A stretch of 64,000 nt of DNA from Paenibacillus marchantiophytorum. Lineage in GTDB: Bacteria > Bacillota > Bacilli > Paenibacillales > NBRC-103111. Positions 24,897-33,185 of this stretch are shown piece after piece. The stretch spans positions 183,690 to 247,689 of the forward strand of contig NZ_BMHE01000006.1 of assembly GCF_014640555.1 (NCBI RefSeq), written 5' to 3'. The position numbers were made by a program, and so were the translations under genes. The notes beneath the pieces are model-generated. The model was given only the letters and a program-made list of their open reading frames with translations, had not been told where the DNA came from and ran no database searches. Numbering within the stretch: position 1 is the stretch's first letter; the number at the start of each line of letters is the position of its first letter.

Positions 24897-25781
24897 ATGA
24901 ATACATTGCGCGCCAATTATAAAGCTGTGTTCTTATTCACATTTCCGGCTTTAGCTCTATTCACCGTCATTGTTGTGTATCCATTGATACAGATTTTTTA
25001 TAAAAGCATGTTTGAGTGGGATGGCATTACGACAGGAAAATTTCTGTTTCTGGACAACTATAAAAATTTGATGCAGGACAGCATTTTCTTTACCGCGATT
25101 AAAAATGGTCTTATCTTTGCTTCTATTCTGACCGTTTTCCAGCTCGGACTGGGCACGGTTTTGGCTTTGGCATTGATGAATAAAAAGATGGTCGGGAGAA
25201 ACCTGTTAAGAAGAGTTTATTTTCTTCCGGTTGTTTTATCCGTGGCCGTCGTATGCCAGTTATGGATCTCCATGTATAATCCGATGTACGGTCTAATCAA
25301 TAAGCTGTTTGAGCTTCTGCATCTGTCCTATCGGCAGGATTGGCTTTCCAGTCCCGGCTTATCCTCAATCATTGCGGTAACTTTCGTCAGCTCCTGGCAG
25401 TATCTTGGCTACCAGTTTGCGCTTATCTATGCCGGCGCCAAATCCATTCCAGAACAATATTTCGAGGCTGCCAAGATTGATGGCGCGTCAACGTTCAAAA
25501 CCCATTTGAAAGTGACCATTCCACTTTTGGCCGAAACATACAAGATGTGTCTGATTTTCGCCTTGGTCGGAGGTCTCAATGCTTTTGCCCATATGCAAAT
25601 TATGACCAAGGGCGGTCCCGGAACAGCCACCTATACGTTGACGTATCTCATGTACCGGTCGGCTTTTGTGGTGAATGACTTCGGATACGGTTGTGCTGTT
25701 GCCGTTATGCTCGTCTTGGAATGTTTGCTTGTTACCATCGTTGTGAACCGGTTAGTCGCCAGAGACAGAATCAGTTATTAG
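24897..25781 (+). CDS. ABC sugar permease, MalF/UgpA-type
   Basis: 294 residues, six membrane segments (first at about 12-32, FLFTFPALALFTVIVVYPLI). EAA loop: EQYFEAAKIDGASTFKTHLK, then VTIPLL. It also contains the typical MTKGGPGTATYTLTYLMY stretch of MalF/UgpA proteins. It forms the membrane channel with the next permease. Its start lies 75 bp after the binding-protein stop, beyond the hairpin. The ATPase must come from elsewhere in the genome. Confidence 0.93.
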   Translation: MNTLRANYKAVFLFTFPALALFTVIVVYPLIQIFYKSMFEWDGITTGKFLFLDNYKNLMQDSIFFTAIKNGLIFASILTVFQLGLGTVLALALMNKKMVGRNLLRRVYFLPVVLSVAVVCQLWISMYNPMYGLINKLFELLHLSYRQDWLSSPGLSSIIAVTFVSSWQYLGYQFALIYAGAKSIPEQYFEAAKIDGASTFKTHLKVTIPLLAETYKMCLIFALVGGLNAFAHMQIMTKGGPGTATYTLTYLMYRSAFVVNDFGYGCAVAVMLVLECLLVTIVVNRLVARDRISY

Positions 25782-25808
25782 GATAGAGACGAGAATTGAG
25801 GTAAAACC

Positions 25809-26642
25809 ATGCTGAGACTTCAAGGCAAACAAGTACTGTTTAATTCGTTCCTCTGGATATACGGAATCATTTCCCTGTATCCGATTTTGTATATGCTGTT
25901 TTATTCCCTGAAAAATAATAATGAGATTTTCTTTTCGAATCCGCTGGGGATTCCGCTTCATTTCCGCTTCGAAAATTACACGAAAGCCGTCTCGGCCTTT
26001 AATGTCGTTGAACTATTTAAAAATAGCGTCATCGTTTCGGTTATTTCCATTGCTTGTATTCTGGTTCTATCTCTGGGATTTGCTTATGCGACGGCTCGCA
26101 TCAGTTGGCGTTTCCGCAATGTTGCCTATACCTATCTCATGCTGGGCTTGTTCATTCCTGTTCAGGTCATTATGATTCCGCTTGCCATACTGGTCAAGGA
26201 TATCGGCTTTGCCAATACGTATTTCTCCTTGATCGTGCCCTACACGGCTTTTAATTTGGCCTTCTCCACGCTGATTTTTTATGGCTATTTCCGTACAATA
26301 CCAATTGAAATTGAAGAGTCCGCGTACATGGATGGCGCCAGTATTTATCGCACCTTCGCGCAGATTATTGTTCCTTTGGTGAAGCCTTCGATAGCCACGG
26401 TGACGATCTTTGCTTTTCTAAACATATGGAATGAATATCCGATGGCGCTGATTCTCGTCACGAATGCGCATCTCAAGACGCTGCCAACCGGACTGATTTC
26501 CTTCGTCGGACAGTTCTCAACCGATTGGGGGGCGATGGGCGCAGCCATGGTCTTGTCAAGCCTTCCGACCATCATCGTTTACCTTCTGCTAAGCGAACAG
26601 GTAGAGAAAGCACTAACGGTAGGCTCTGCCGTTAAAGGCTGA
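25809..26642 (+). CDS. ABC sugar permease, MalG/UgpE-type
   Basis: 277 residues, six membrane segments, EAA loop [20 protein letters not shown] followed by IVPLVKP, and a C-terminus [10 protein letters not shown] typical of MalG-like proteins. Spaced 27 bp from the upstream permease and 31 bp from the GH95 gene, so the four genes from 23448 to 29049 form one operon. Inner membrane; second half of the importer. Confidence 0.93.
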   Translation: MLRLQGKQVLFNSFLWIYGIISLYPILYMLFYSLKNNNEIFFSNPLGIPLHFRFENYTKAVSAFNVVELFKNSVIVSVISIACILVLSLGFAYATARISWRFRNVAYTYLMLGLFIPVQVIMIPLAILVKDIGFANTYFSLIVPYTAFNLAFSTLIFYGYFRTIPIEIEESAYMDGASIYRTFAQIIVPLVKPSIATVTIFAFLNIWNEYPMALILVTNAHLKTLPTGLISFVGQFSTDWGAMGAAMVLSSLPTIIVYLLLSEQVEKALTVGSAVKG

Positions 26643-26673
26643 TAACAACAACGATACAAAGGAGACTTCTCAT

Positions 26674-29049
26674 ATGGAACTGCGTTACGATAAACCGGCC
26701 TATGCTTGGACCGAAGCGCTGCCTTTGGGCAACAGCCGGCTGGGAGCCATGGTTTTTGGCGGTGTAGAAACCGAACATCTTCAACTGAATGAGGAGACGC
26801 TTTGGTCGGGAGGACCGGGGAACCGACATAATCCCAAGGCCATTCAAGTGCTGCCGGAAGTCAGGAAGCTGCTGCACGACGGACATTACTCACAAGCGAA
26901 TCTTCTCGCCAAGGACATGATGGGTCCATACACGCAATCCTATCTGCCTTTAGGAGATTTGTTCATCTCCATGGAGCACGGCAATCTGCATCAATCGTAC
27001 AGCAGAACGCTGGATCTTGCGGAGGGGATTGCCAAGGTAGCCTATCGGATCGGCCGTGTGCAGTATCAGCGTGAGATGTTTATTTCCCATCCTGATCAAG
27101 TTATTGTCATTCGTCTAACGGCTGACAGCCCAGGCAAGCTGTTTCTCCAAGCCAAGCTGCAAAGTCCGTTAAGATATGAAACGGCTTCAGATGAATCAGA
27201 CTGGATAATAAACGGATATGCGCCCGAGCGTGTGGACCCCAGTTACTATGACACCGATCAGCCTGTTGTTTACGGCGATCCTGCGACAACGGACACGACG
27301 AAATTTCAGGCACGTTTAACCGCGGTGCATGAGGATGGCAGGCTTTTCATCGATTCGGCAGGCGTGCATATTCACGGTGCCACAACGGTGACACTATTCG
27401 TTAGTGCAGCTACAAGTTTTCAAGGCTATGACCGTTCGCCGGGACTTGCCGGGAAAGATCCTTCCCTAACGGCTAAGCAAGCGCTGACGCAAGCTGCTCA
27501 GTTGACTTACGCTGCACTGCGCGCTCGTCATGTAGAGGATTACCAGCGTCTATACAACAGAGTCGAGCTCAATCTGGGACCTACCATTTCGCCGGCTTCC
27601 ATGCCAACCAATCATCGTATCACAGCATACGGCGCTCAGGATGCAGGGCTCGTCGAATTGTTGTTTCAGTATGGACGTTATTTAATGATCGCCAGTTCGC
27701 GGCCAGGATCGCAGCCGGCCAACTTGCAAGGGATCTGGAATAAGGAAACAAGACCCCCATGGAGCAGCAACTGGACACTGAATATTAATGCTCAGATGAA
27801 TTATTGGCCGGCAGAATCCTGTAATTTGGCTGAATGCCATGAGCCGTTCCTGGATCTTATTGAGCGGCTTTCTGTGAACGGACAGGAGACAGCCCGATTG
27901 CATTATGGCATTAATGGCTGGACGGTTCATCACAACACGGACATTTGGTGCCAAACAGCCCCTGTTGGCGACTACGGACATGGGGATCCGGTGTGGGCGC
28001 TGTGGCCGATGGGCGGAGTCTGGCTCTCCCAACATCTATGGGAGCATTATGCGTTCGGCGGTGATCGTGATTTTCTTCGCGAGCGGGCCTATCCCGTCAT
28101 GAAAGGGGCGGCACTCTTTTGTTTGGAATGGCTGATCGAGGATGAACATGGCACGCTTATCACATCACCCTCCACTTCACCGGAGCATAAATTCGTTACT
28201 CCCGAAGGATTAGCGGGGATTAGTACCGCTTCCACGATGGATATGGCGTTGATCTGGGATTTGTTGACGAATTGTTTGGAGGCCTCCGCTATCCTGCAGG
28301 ACGATGAGGATTTTCACCAACGCATCGCGGAAGTGCGAAACCGTCTGAGTCCCATGCAAATCGGCCAATATGGGCAGCTGCAGGAATGGTCGCAGGATTT
28401 CCAGGACGAAGACGTGCACCATCGTCATGTTTCCCATTTATTCGGTGTCTTTCCGGGACGTCAATTGACCGAAGCGGAAACTCCCGCTTTTTTTGCAGCG
28501 GCAAGGCAATCCTTGGAGCGGCGCGGAGATGGCGGGACAGGGTGGAGTCTGGGGTGGAAAATTGCGCTATGGGCGCGTTTCGGAGACGGAAATCGGGCGC
28601 TCGGCCTGATTACCAATTTGTTGCAGCTTGTTGAAGGCGATGAGGAAAATTATCATGTTGGAGGGGTCTATGCCAATTTGTTCGACGCGCATCCTCCTTT
28701 TCAAATTGACGGCAATTTTGCACTCACGGCCGGCATTGCCGAGATGTTGATGCAGTCTTATCAAGGATATCTGCATTTGCTTCCGGCATTGCCAGATGCC
28801 TGGCATACAGGCAGCGTGAAGGGACTTCGGGCTAGGGGAGGCTTTGAAGTCAACTTAATTTGGGTGAACGGTCAAGTGACGCACGTGGACATCCTTTCAA
28901 ACCTTGGAGGCTTATGTCGCCTGCGTTCCTCTTCCTTGCTGCAGGTGAATGGCAGTGACGGTAACGTTATTCAATCTGTAACGAAAAACGGGATTATGGA
29001 ATTCCCCACTGTGTCAGGCGGGAGATATGTGATTGTGGACAAAGAGTAG
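26674..29049 (+). CDS. GH95 family alpha-L-fucosidase/alpha-L-galactosidase, cytoplasmic
   Basis: 791 residues, the usual GH95 length, with no signal peptide. The N-terminal beta domain begins in the family style ([20 protein letters not shown], then [13 protein letters not shown]). The (alpha/alpha)6 catalytic core holds the residues known from the Bifidobacterium enzyme: Asn370 and Asn372 ([10 protein letters not shown]), general acid Glu504 (TSPEHKF) and Asp679 ([10 protein letters not shown]). GH95 enzymes invert and release terminal alpha-1,2-L-fucose or L-galactose. CAAAGGAGA precedes the ATG. Last gene of the importer operon, so it probably acts on imported oligosaccharides inside the cell. 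Fucose versus galactose specificity cannot be decided here. A terminator overlaps its stop codon. Confidence 0.93.
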   Translation: MELRYDKPAYAWTEALPLGNSRLGAMVFGGVETEHLQLNEETLWSGGPGNRHNPKAIQVLPEVRKLLHDGHYSQANLLAKDMMGPYTQSYLPLGDLFISMEHGNLHQSYSRTLDLAEGIAKVAYRIGRVQYQREMFISHPDQVIVIRLTADSPGKLFLQAKLQSPLRYETASDESDWIINGYAPERVDPSYYDTDQPVVYGDPATTDTTKFQARLTAVHEDGRLFIDSAGVHIHGATTVTLFVSAATSFQGYDRSPGLAGKDPSLTAKQALTQAAQLTYAALRARHVEDYQRLYNRVELNLGPTISPASMPTNHRITAYGAQDAGLVELLFQYGRYLMIASSRPGSQPANLQGIWNKETRPPWSSNWTLNINAQMNYWPAESCNLAECHEPFLDLIERLSVNGQETARLHYGINGWTVHHNTDIWCQTAPVGDYGHGDPVWALWPMGGVWLSQHLWEHYAFGGDRDFLRERAYPVMKGAALFCLEWLIEDEHGTLITSPSTSPEHKFVTPEGLAGISTASTMDMALIWDLLTNCLEASAILQDDEDFHQRIAEVRNRLSPMQIGQYGQLQEWSQDFQDEDVHHRHVSHLFGVFPGRQLTEAETPAFFAAARQSLERRGDGGTGWSLGWKIALWARFGDGNRALGLITNLLQLVEGDEENYHVGGVYANLFDAHPPFQIDGNFALTAGIAEMLMQSYQGYLHLLPALPDAWHTGSVKGLRARGGFEVNLIWVNGQVTHVDILSNLGGLCRLRSSSLLQVNGSDGNVIQSVTKNGIMEFPTVSGGRYVIVDKE

Positions 29050-29072
29050 GCGATGCGCCTGCTCTTTTTTTT
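29044..29072 (+). terminator. Terminator overlapping GH95 stop codon
   Basis: 9-bp stem GAGTAGGCG/CGCCTGCTC (one G-T pair), 3-nt loop, then eight T residues. The stop codon is inside the left arm. Confidence 0.85.
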
Positions 29073-29137
29073 GCCACGCCAGAATTGATATGTTTTCGGG
29101 TTTGGAGGGAGAGGAGTTAGCCGGGCTGCCACGCACG

Positions 29138-29320
29138 GAGGGAACTACAGGACGCTATTATAGCAAAAAGTATCATTTATGCGAGTCAGAGGGAACTCCG
29201 GTCTGCTATTTTGTTGTTTTTCCGGGAATTCAGCTCTTCTCGTGAAAATAGGGTACTGCAGTTCCGCTATTGCCCAAGAATACCCCCTTTTTGCCTAATT
29301 AGCGCCCTGCAGTTCCCTTA
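29138..29320. repeat. Four-copy intergenic repeat, two direct then two inverted
   Basis: Copies of about 22-26 bp related to GAGGGAACTACAGGACGCTA. Plus-strand copies lie at 29138 and 29189, with their GGAACT cores 51 bp apart. Minus-strand copies lie at 29245-29270 and 29296-29320, with cores also 51 bp apart. The whole can fold into a nested cruciform or long hairpin. A similar architecture with a different left part occurs at 49470. Probably a dispersed intergenic repeat of this lineage. Confidence 0.7.
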
Positions 29321-29409
29321 CCAGAATTTGCCGCTATGGAGATGCTCATCTCTCAAAGCGGCTTTTCTTTGTTGGCGTAGACAGTCGGATGGATGCATCT
29401 GGAAATTTT

Positions 29410-29474
29410 GTCCTGTTTACTTCCTCCCTTTGCCCGTTAATTACCTTCAGTCGAATTGGATGCATCTCTATACT
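29410..29474 (+). promoter_or_regulatory. Regulon promoter D (second secreted glycosidase)
   Basis: Half-site 1 at 29410 (GTCCTGTTTACTTCC), half-site 2 at 29431 (TGCCCGTTAATTACCTTC), 21 bp apart; -10 box TATACT at 29469, 38 bp after half-site 2. The leader to the start codon is about 130 nt. Confidence 0.8.
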
Positions 29475-29492
29475 AAGGAGGAAGATAGTTGA

Positions 29493-29508
29493 TTGGTAGC
29501 GTTTGCAA
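29493..29508. promoter_or_regulatory. cre-like site downstream of promoter D
   Basis: TTGGTAGCGTTTGCAA fits the CcpA consensus TGNNANCGNNNNCA and has TTG/CAA symmetry. It lies just downstream of the predicted transcription start, a usual place for catabolite repression. Confidence 0.6.
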
Positions 29509-29611
29509 AAAATGTTCATGAAATTCGGCAAATGCCGGAAGGGAGGTGAGGAAAGCCGAAAGGGCCAAGAAGCAATACGTAGTGAACAAATAATCAATCG
29601 GAGGTAATTTC

Positions 29612-30886
29612 ATGAAAAAAAGCATGGGTATTGCGTTAACGTTAACTGCAGCACTATTGTTTGTCCTCCCGTCGCAAAGCTTTGCGGCAAACCCGACAAT
29701 GACCGTTAATGTGGGGCAGTCGACTGGAGCTCCTCTTCATGGCGCGACAGGCTTTCTTTATGGCTTAAAGGATAGTACAACACTGAATGATTCATTGCTG
29801 AAAGATTTGAACAGTCTGGACATGACAGGTCAAATGGCTCCTGGGGGTCTGCAGCATGCCGAAGGCGACGCCTTTAAAGTATCCGATCAATGGTTCAGAA
29901 CCGGCGGGAAATATGTTCAGATTTATATGCAGGATATTTATAAGGAATGGCCTTATCCATCCCGCAATATGACCGATTATTTAGCCAAGGTGACAACCAT
30001 TGCAAATCAGGTTAAGAATCACAAAGATCGTTCCAAATTCCTTTATGTGCCGTTCAATGAGCCCGATTGGATCTGGTACGGGACGTCAGGAACCAAACTG
30101 AATGATTTTAAAAACGACTGGAAAACGGTTTACCAAAAAATTCGTTCCATTGATTCCAGCGCCAAAATCGTCGGACCTAACTTTGAGCATTACAACAGCG
30201 CTGCTTACCGTGACTTCTACACATTTGCCAAAGCGAACAATGTGCTGCCCAACTACACAAGCTGGCATGAGTTGGATGATACCGTCAATACCTGGTACAA
30301 CAGCTACAACGATTACCGCAATATCGAAAATGACTTAGGCATTTCGGATCTGCCAATTACGATCAATGAGTATGCCAAATCGTCGGGCGAACTCGGCGTT
30401 CCGGGGAAATTAATTCAGTACATGGCAAGGTTTGAAAATAGCAAAGTGCACGCTGGATTAGCTTTCTGGCAGCCGGAAGGAAGGCTCGATGAACTGTTAA
30501 CAGCCAGTTATCAGAAATCAGGAGCCTGGTATATGTATCAGTGGTACGGAGGATTCACAGGAAATACCATTGCCGTTACGCCTCCAAGTCAGAATGGAGC
30601 CATGCAAGGCGTCGGATTCTACGATAGCGGCAGGAAGCTTTCCGCCACGATTTTCGGAGGGGGCAGCGGCAGTCTGGACATCAATTTGACGAATATTCCG
30701 TCAGCGCTTCAAACTGGCGGCAAAACGACCATTGAAGTTTGGGGAATCGACAACTCCAATGGGGGAACTTCATCCGGAACTTACAGATTATCTAGAACGG
30801 CGTATACCGTATCCAATGGATCTGTAAAGATTACAGTCAATAATTTGAATGCTCAATCTGCGTATCAAATTGTCATGCTTCCCTAG
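29612..30886 (+). CDS. Secreted clan GH-A-like glycoside hydrolase, copy 2
   Basis: 424 residues, Sec signal peptide (MKKSMGIALTLTAALLFVLP, cleavage near SFA-ANP). It is strongly similar to the 18187 protein along its whole length, with identical placement of the acid/base Glu150 (FNEPDW) and nucleophile Glu253 (INEYAKS; copy 1 has INEYGKQ). Differences cluster in the signal peptide, the loop after the nucleophile and some surface positions; the C-terminal beta domain is nearly the same. GGAGG lies before the ATG. Monocistronic, with its own regulon promoter and terminator, unlike copy 1, which is preceded by a foldase gene. The two copies may have slightly different substrates or simply raise dose. 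Family assignment as for copy 1. Confidence 0.8.
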   Translation: MKKSMGIALTLTAALLFVLPSQSFAANPTMTVNVGQSTGAPLHGATGFLYGLKDSTTLNDSLLKDLNSLDMTGQMAPGGLQHAEGDAFKVSDQWFRTGGKYVQIYMQDIYKEWPYPSRNMTDYLAKVTTIANQVKNHKDRSKFLYVPFNEPDWIWYGTSGTKLNDFKNDWKTVYQKIRSIDSSAKIVGPNFEHYNSAAYRDFYTFAKANNVLPNYTSWHELDDTVNTWYNSYNDYRNIENDLGISDLPITINEYAKSSGELGVPGKLIQYMARFENSKVHAGLAFWQPEGRLDELLTASYQKSGAWYMYQWYGGFTGNTIAVTPPSQNGAMQGVGFYDSGRKLSATIFGGGSGSLDINLTNIPSALQTGGKTTIEVWGIDNSNGGTSSGTYRLSRTAYTVSNGSVKITVNNLNAQSAYQIVMLP

Positions 30887-30907
30887 TGCCTGAATAAAGC
30901 AGGATAT

Positions 30908-30951
30908 AAAATTGGAGCCTCGCTGGCTGGTCAGCGGGCTCCAATTTTTTT
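30908..30951 (+). terminator. Rho-independent terminator
   Basis: Stem of 14 bp with one bulged T (ATTGGAGCC-T-CGCTG pairing with CAGCGGGCTCCAAT), 6-nt loop, then seven T residues. Confidence 0.9.
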
Positions 30952-30984
30952 GTTGATTTTAATGCGTAGAGATGAACATAATTT

Positions 30985-31049
30985 GTCCTGATTATTACAG
31001 ATGATTGCCTGTTTTTCACCTTCTTTCCGAACCAATGGATTCTTATAAT
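30985..31049 (+). promoter_or_regulatory. Regulon promoter E (LplB/LplC importer)
   Basis: Half-site 1 at 30985 (GTCCTGATTATTACA), half-site 2 at 31006 (TGCCTGTTTTTCACCTTC), 21 bp apart; TATAAT at 31044, 38 bp after half-site 2. It drives the permease-permease-binding protein genes. Confidence 0.8.
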
Positions 31050-31085
31050 TAGGATTATTACACAGTAGTTGTCACTTTCATAATT

Positions 31086-31107
31086 AAAAAGTAAGCGCTT
31101 CCTTTTT
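31086..31107. promoter_or_regulatory. cre/LacI-like palindrome in leader of importer operon
   Basis: 22-bp near-perfect palindrome: outer arms AAAAAG and CTTTTT around the core AAGCGCTT, with one non-matching pair. It lies about 30-50 bp after the predicted start of transcription, a roadblock position. Confidence 0.6.
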
Positions 31108-31155
31108 GTTTTGACGCTCTGACAGTCCACATCAATTAGGTAAGGGGGATTTACT

Positions 31156-32127
31156 CTGCGTACAACAACTTCTGTTAAATCGGCGCAAATAGCTGCAACC
31201 GAGGCCAAGAAATCGGTGATAGGATCAGTTGCAAGGAAGAGTGTAAGAAGACATTGGCAGCTCTATTTGCTCGTAATTCCACCTGTTGTGTATTTCCTTA
31301 TTTTTAAATATGTGCCGATGGCGAACGCTGTGCTCGCTTTCAAAAACTACAACGTCATCAAGGGTATTTGGGGAAGCCCATGGGTTGGGACGAAGTATTT
31401 CGAACTGTTTCTGAATAATCCAGCTTTTATGATGTTGATCAAGAACACGCTTGCCATTTCATTCTATCAACTCGCCGTTAGTTTCCCCTTTCCCATTCTA
31501 TTAGCTCTTGCACTGAACGAAGTGAAAAACATGGCTTTTAAGAAAACGGTCCAAATGGTGACGTATGCTCCTTATTTTATCTCAACAGTTGTTATGGTTT
31601 CCATCGTTATGCTGTTTCTGTCTCCAAGACTCGGGATTATCAACACTATTGCGAATGCGATGGGGTTTGAATCCATTAATTATTTGGGTGAATCGGGGAT
31701 GTTCCGGTCGATCTATGTGTTCTCGGATGTGTGGCAGACAATGGGCTATTCAGCCGTCATCTATTTGGCCGCCTTGGCGGGCATCGATCCATCGCTCTAT
31801 GAAGCAGCCAAAGTGGACGGCGCCTCGCGAATCCAGAAAATCCTTCATGTCGATTTGCCTGGTATTATGCCTACCGCCGTTATTATTCTTATTCTGAGTG
31901 TAGGCAATATCATGGCCGTCGGCTTCGAGAAAATGTACTTGCTTCAGAATCCGCTTAATCTAGCGACGTCAGAAATCATTTCCACTTACGTGTATAAAAT
32001 GGGTCTATTGAATGCCAATTACAGTTTTGCTACGGCAGTCGGCTTGTTCAATTCTGTTATCAATTTAATTTTATTGGTAGTTGTCAATGGCATCGCTAAG
32101 CGGACATCCAGCAACAGCCTATGGTAG
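31156..32127 (+). CDS. LplB-type ABC sugar permease, probable CTG start
   Basis: About 323 residues if started at CTG 31156, which lies 6 bp after a strong AAGGGGGA; the alternative GTG at 31216 (303 residues) has only a weak GAGG 11 bp away. No ATG, GTG or TTG lies at the right distance from the strong site in this frame. Six membrane segments (first LLVIPPVVYFLIFKYVPM) and EAA loop SLYEAAKVDGASRIQKILHV. The FKYVPMANAVLAFKNYN stretch is typical of LplB/YteP proteins. First gene of an importer operon under promoter E. Confidence 0.85.
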   Translation: MRTTTSVKSAQIAATEAKKSVIGSVARKSVRRHWQLYLLVIPPVVYFLIFKYVPMANAVLAFKNYNVIKGIWGSPWVGTKYFELFLNNPAFMMLIKNTLAISFYQLAVSFPFPILLALALNEVKNMAFKKTVQMVTYAPYFISTVVMVSIVMLFLSPRLGIINTIANAMGFESINYLGESGMFRSIYVFSDVWQTMGYSAVIYLAALAGIDPSLYEAAKVDGASRIQKILHVDLPGIMPTAVIILILSVGNIMAVGFEKMYLLQNPLNLATSEIISTYVYKMGLLNANYSFATAVGLFNSVINLILLVVVNGIAKRTSSNSLW

Positions 32128-32151
32128 AGGGTGAGAAAGGGAGGGGATCCA

Positions 32152-33063
32152 ATGATTGCTGCTCAAATTTCTAAGCGAAGTAAACTGAAAGAATCGACAG
32201 GAGATCGCATTTTCCTAGGTGTAACATACCTGTTCTTAAGTGTCATCCTTATCGCTGTGTTATATCCACTTGTGTATATTTTCAGTTCTTCGCTAAGCAG
32301 TCCCGCAGCGGTTTCATCTGGAAAGGTATGGCTGTGGCCCGTAGATCCAACCTTTGACGGTTATTTAGCTGTTTTGAAAAACAGCCAAGTGATTACCGGC
32401 TATGGTAATTCGTTTTTCTATACGTTCTGCGGAACACTAATCAGCGTTCTACTAACGATAATGATCGCTTATCCGCTGTCCAGAAGGACTTTTTTTGGAC
32501 GCAGCCCCCTAATGATCTTCATTACTTTAACGATGCTGTTCTCAGGTGGGCTGATCCCGACGTATTTGGTTGTCAAGTCCATGGGAATGATCGACTCCCG
32601 TTGGGCGCTGCTCATTCCGAATGCCATCTGGGTTTGGCAAGTTATCATTGCGCGAACGTTCTTCCAGATGTCCATTCCAGAAGAATTGGCGGAAGCTGCG
32701 GAAATTGACGGATGCAGTGATATCGAGTTTATACTGCGTGTGGTACTCCCGCTTTCGAAGCCAATTCTCGCTGTGCTCGCGCTGATGTATGCCGTCGGCC
32801 AGTGGAATGCCTATTTCGATGCTTTAATTTATTTGAAAACACAGGAACTTTACCCTTTACAGCTTATTCTCCGAAGTATTCTCATCCTGAATAACGCCAC
32901 AACGAGCAACTTAGACGCAAGTGACATGGTTAAGCGCCAGCAAATGACGAATTTGATGAAATATTCGCTCATCATAGTCGCAAGTTTGCCTGTGCTGGTC
33001 ATCTATCCATTCGTTCAACGATTTTTCGTGAAGGGAATGCTGATCGGTTCAGTCAAAGGATAG
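32152..33063 (+). CDS. LplC/YtcP-type ABC sugar permease
   Basis: 303 residues from ATG 32152 with GGGAGGGG upstream (GTG 32131 overlaps that site and is rejected). Six membrane segments; EAA loop ELAEAAEIDGCSDIEFILRV, then VLPLSKP; C-terminus MLIGSVKG. It pairs with the LplB-type permease 24 bp upstream. Similar in type to the gene at 527, so the window holds two LplB/LplC importers. Confidence 0.93.
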   Translation: MIAAQISKRSKLKESTGDRIFLGVTYLFLSVILIAVLYPLVYIFSSSLSSPAAVSSGKVWLWPVDPTFDGYLAVLKNSQVITGYGNSFFYTFCGTLISVLLTIMIAYPLSRRTFFGRSPLMIFITLTMLFSGGLIPTYLVVKSMGMIDSRWALLIPNAIWVWQVIIARTFFQMSIPEELAEAAEIDGCSDIEFILRVVLPLSKPILAVLALMYAVGQWNAYFDALIYLKTQELYPLQLILRSILILNNATTSNLDASDMVKRQQMTNLMKYSLIIVASLPVLVIYPFVQRFFVKGMLIGSVKG

Positions 33064-33114
33064 CAGGGTTTGCACAGATCTGGTAGCCGTTCATTCTTTT
33101 AAGGGGGGATTTCT

Positions 33115-33120
33115 ATGTAG
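33115..33120 (+). other. Minimal ATG-TAG frame behind a strong ribosome site
   Basis: AAGGGGGG at 33101-33108, then ATG immediately followed by TAG. It sits between the permease and binding-protein genes. It may be the relic of an earlier start region or a start-stop control element. Confidence 0.35.
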
Positions 33121-33141
33121 GGTGAGCTTGTACCTAGAAAG

Positions 33142-33157
33142 TTGAAAGCGCTTCAAT
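33142..33157. promoter_or_regulatory. cre-like site before binding-protein gene
   Basis: TTGAAAGCGCTTCAAT has an AAGCGCTT core with nearly symmetrical flanks and fits the cre pattern. It lies about 30 bp before the binding-protein start. Confidence 0.55.
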
Positions 33158-33185
33158 AAAAAGGAACAAAAAGGAGAGGTGTCTT

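Noticed and set aside
29475..29521. Possible 10-codon leader peptide (TTG at 29489) after promoter D
   Set aside because: Its AAGGAGG would overlap the expected transcription start, so the message would probably lack most of the ribosome site.
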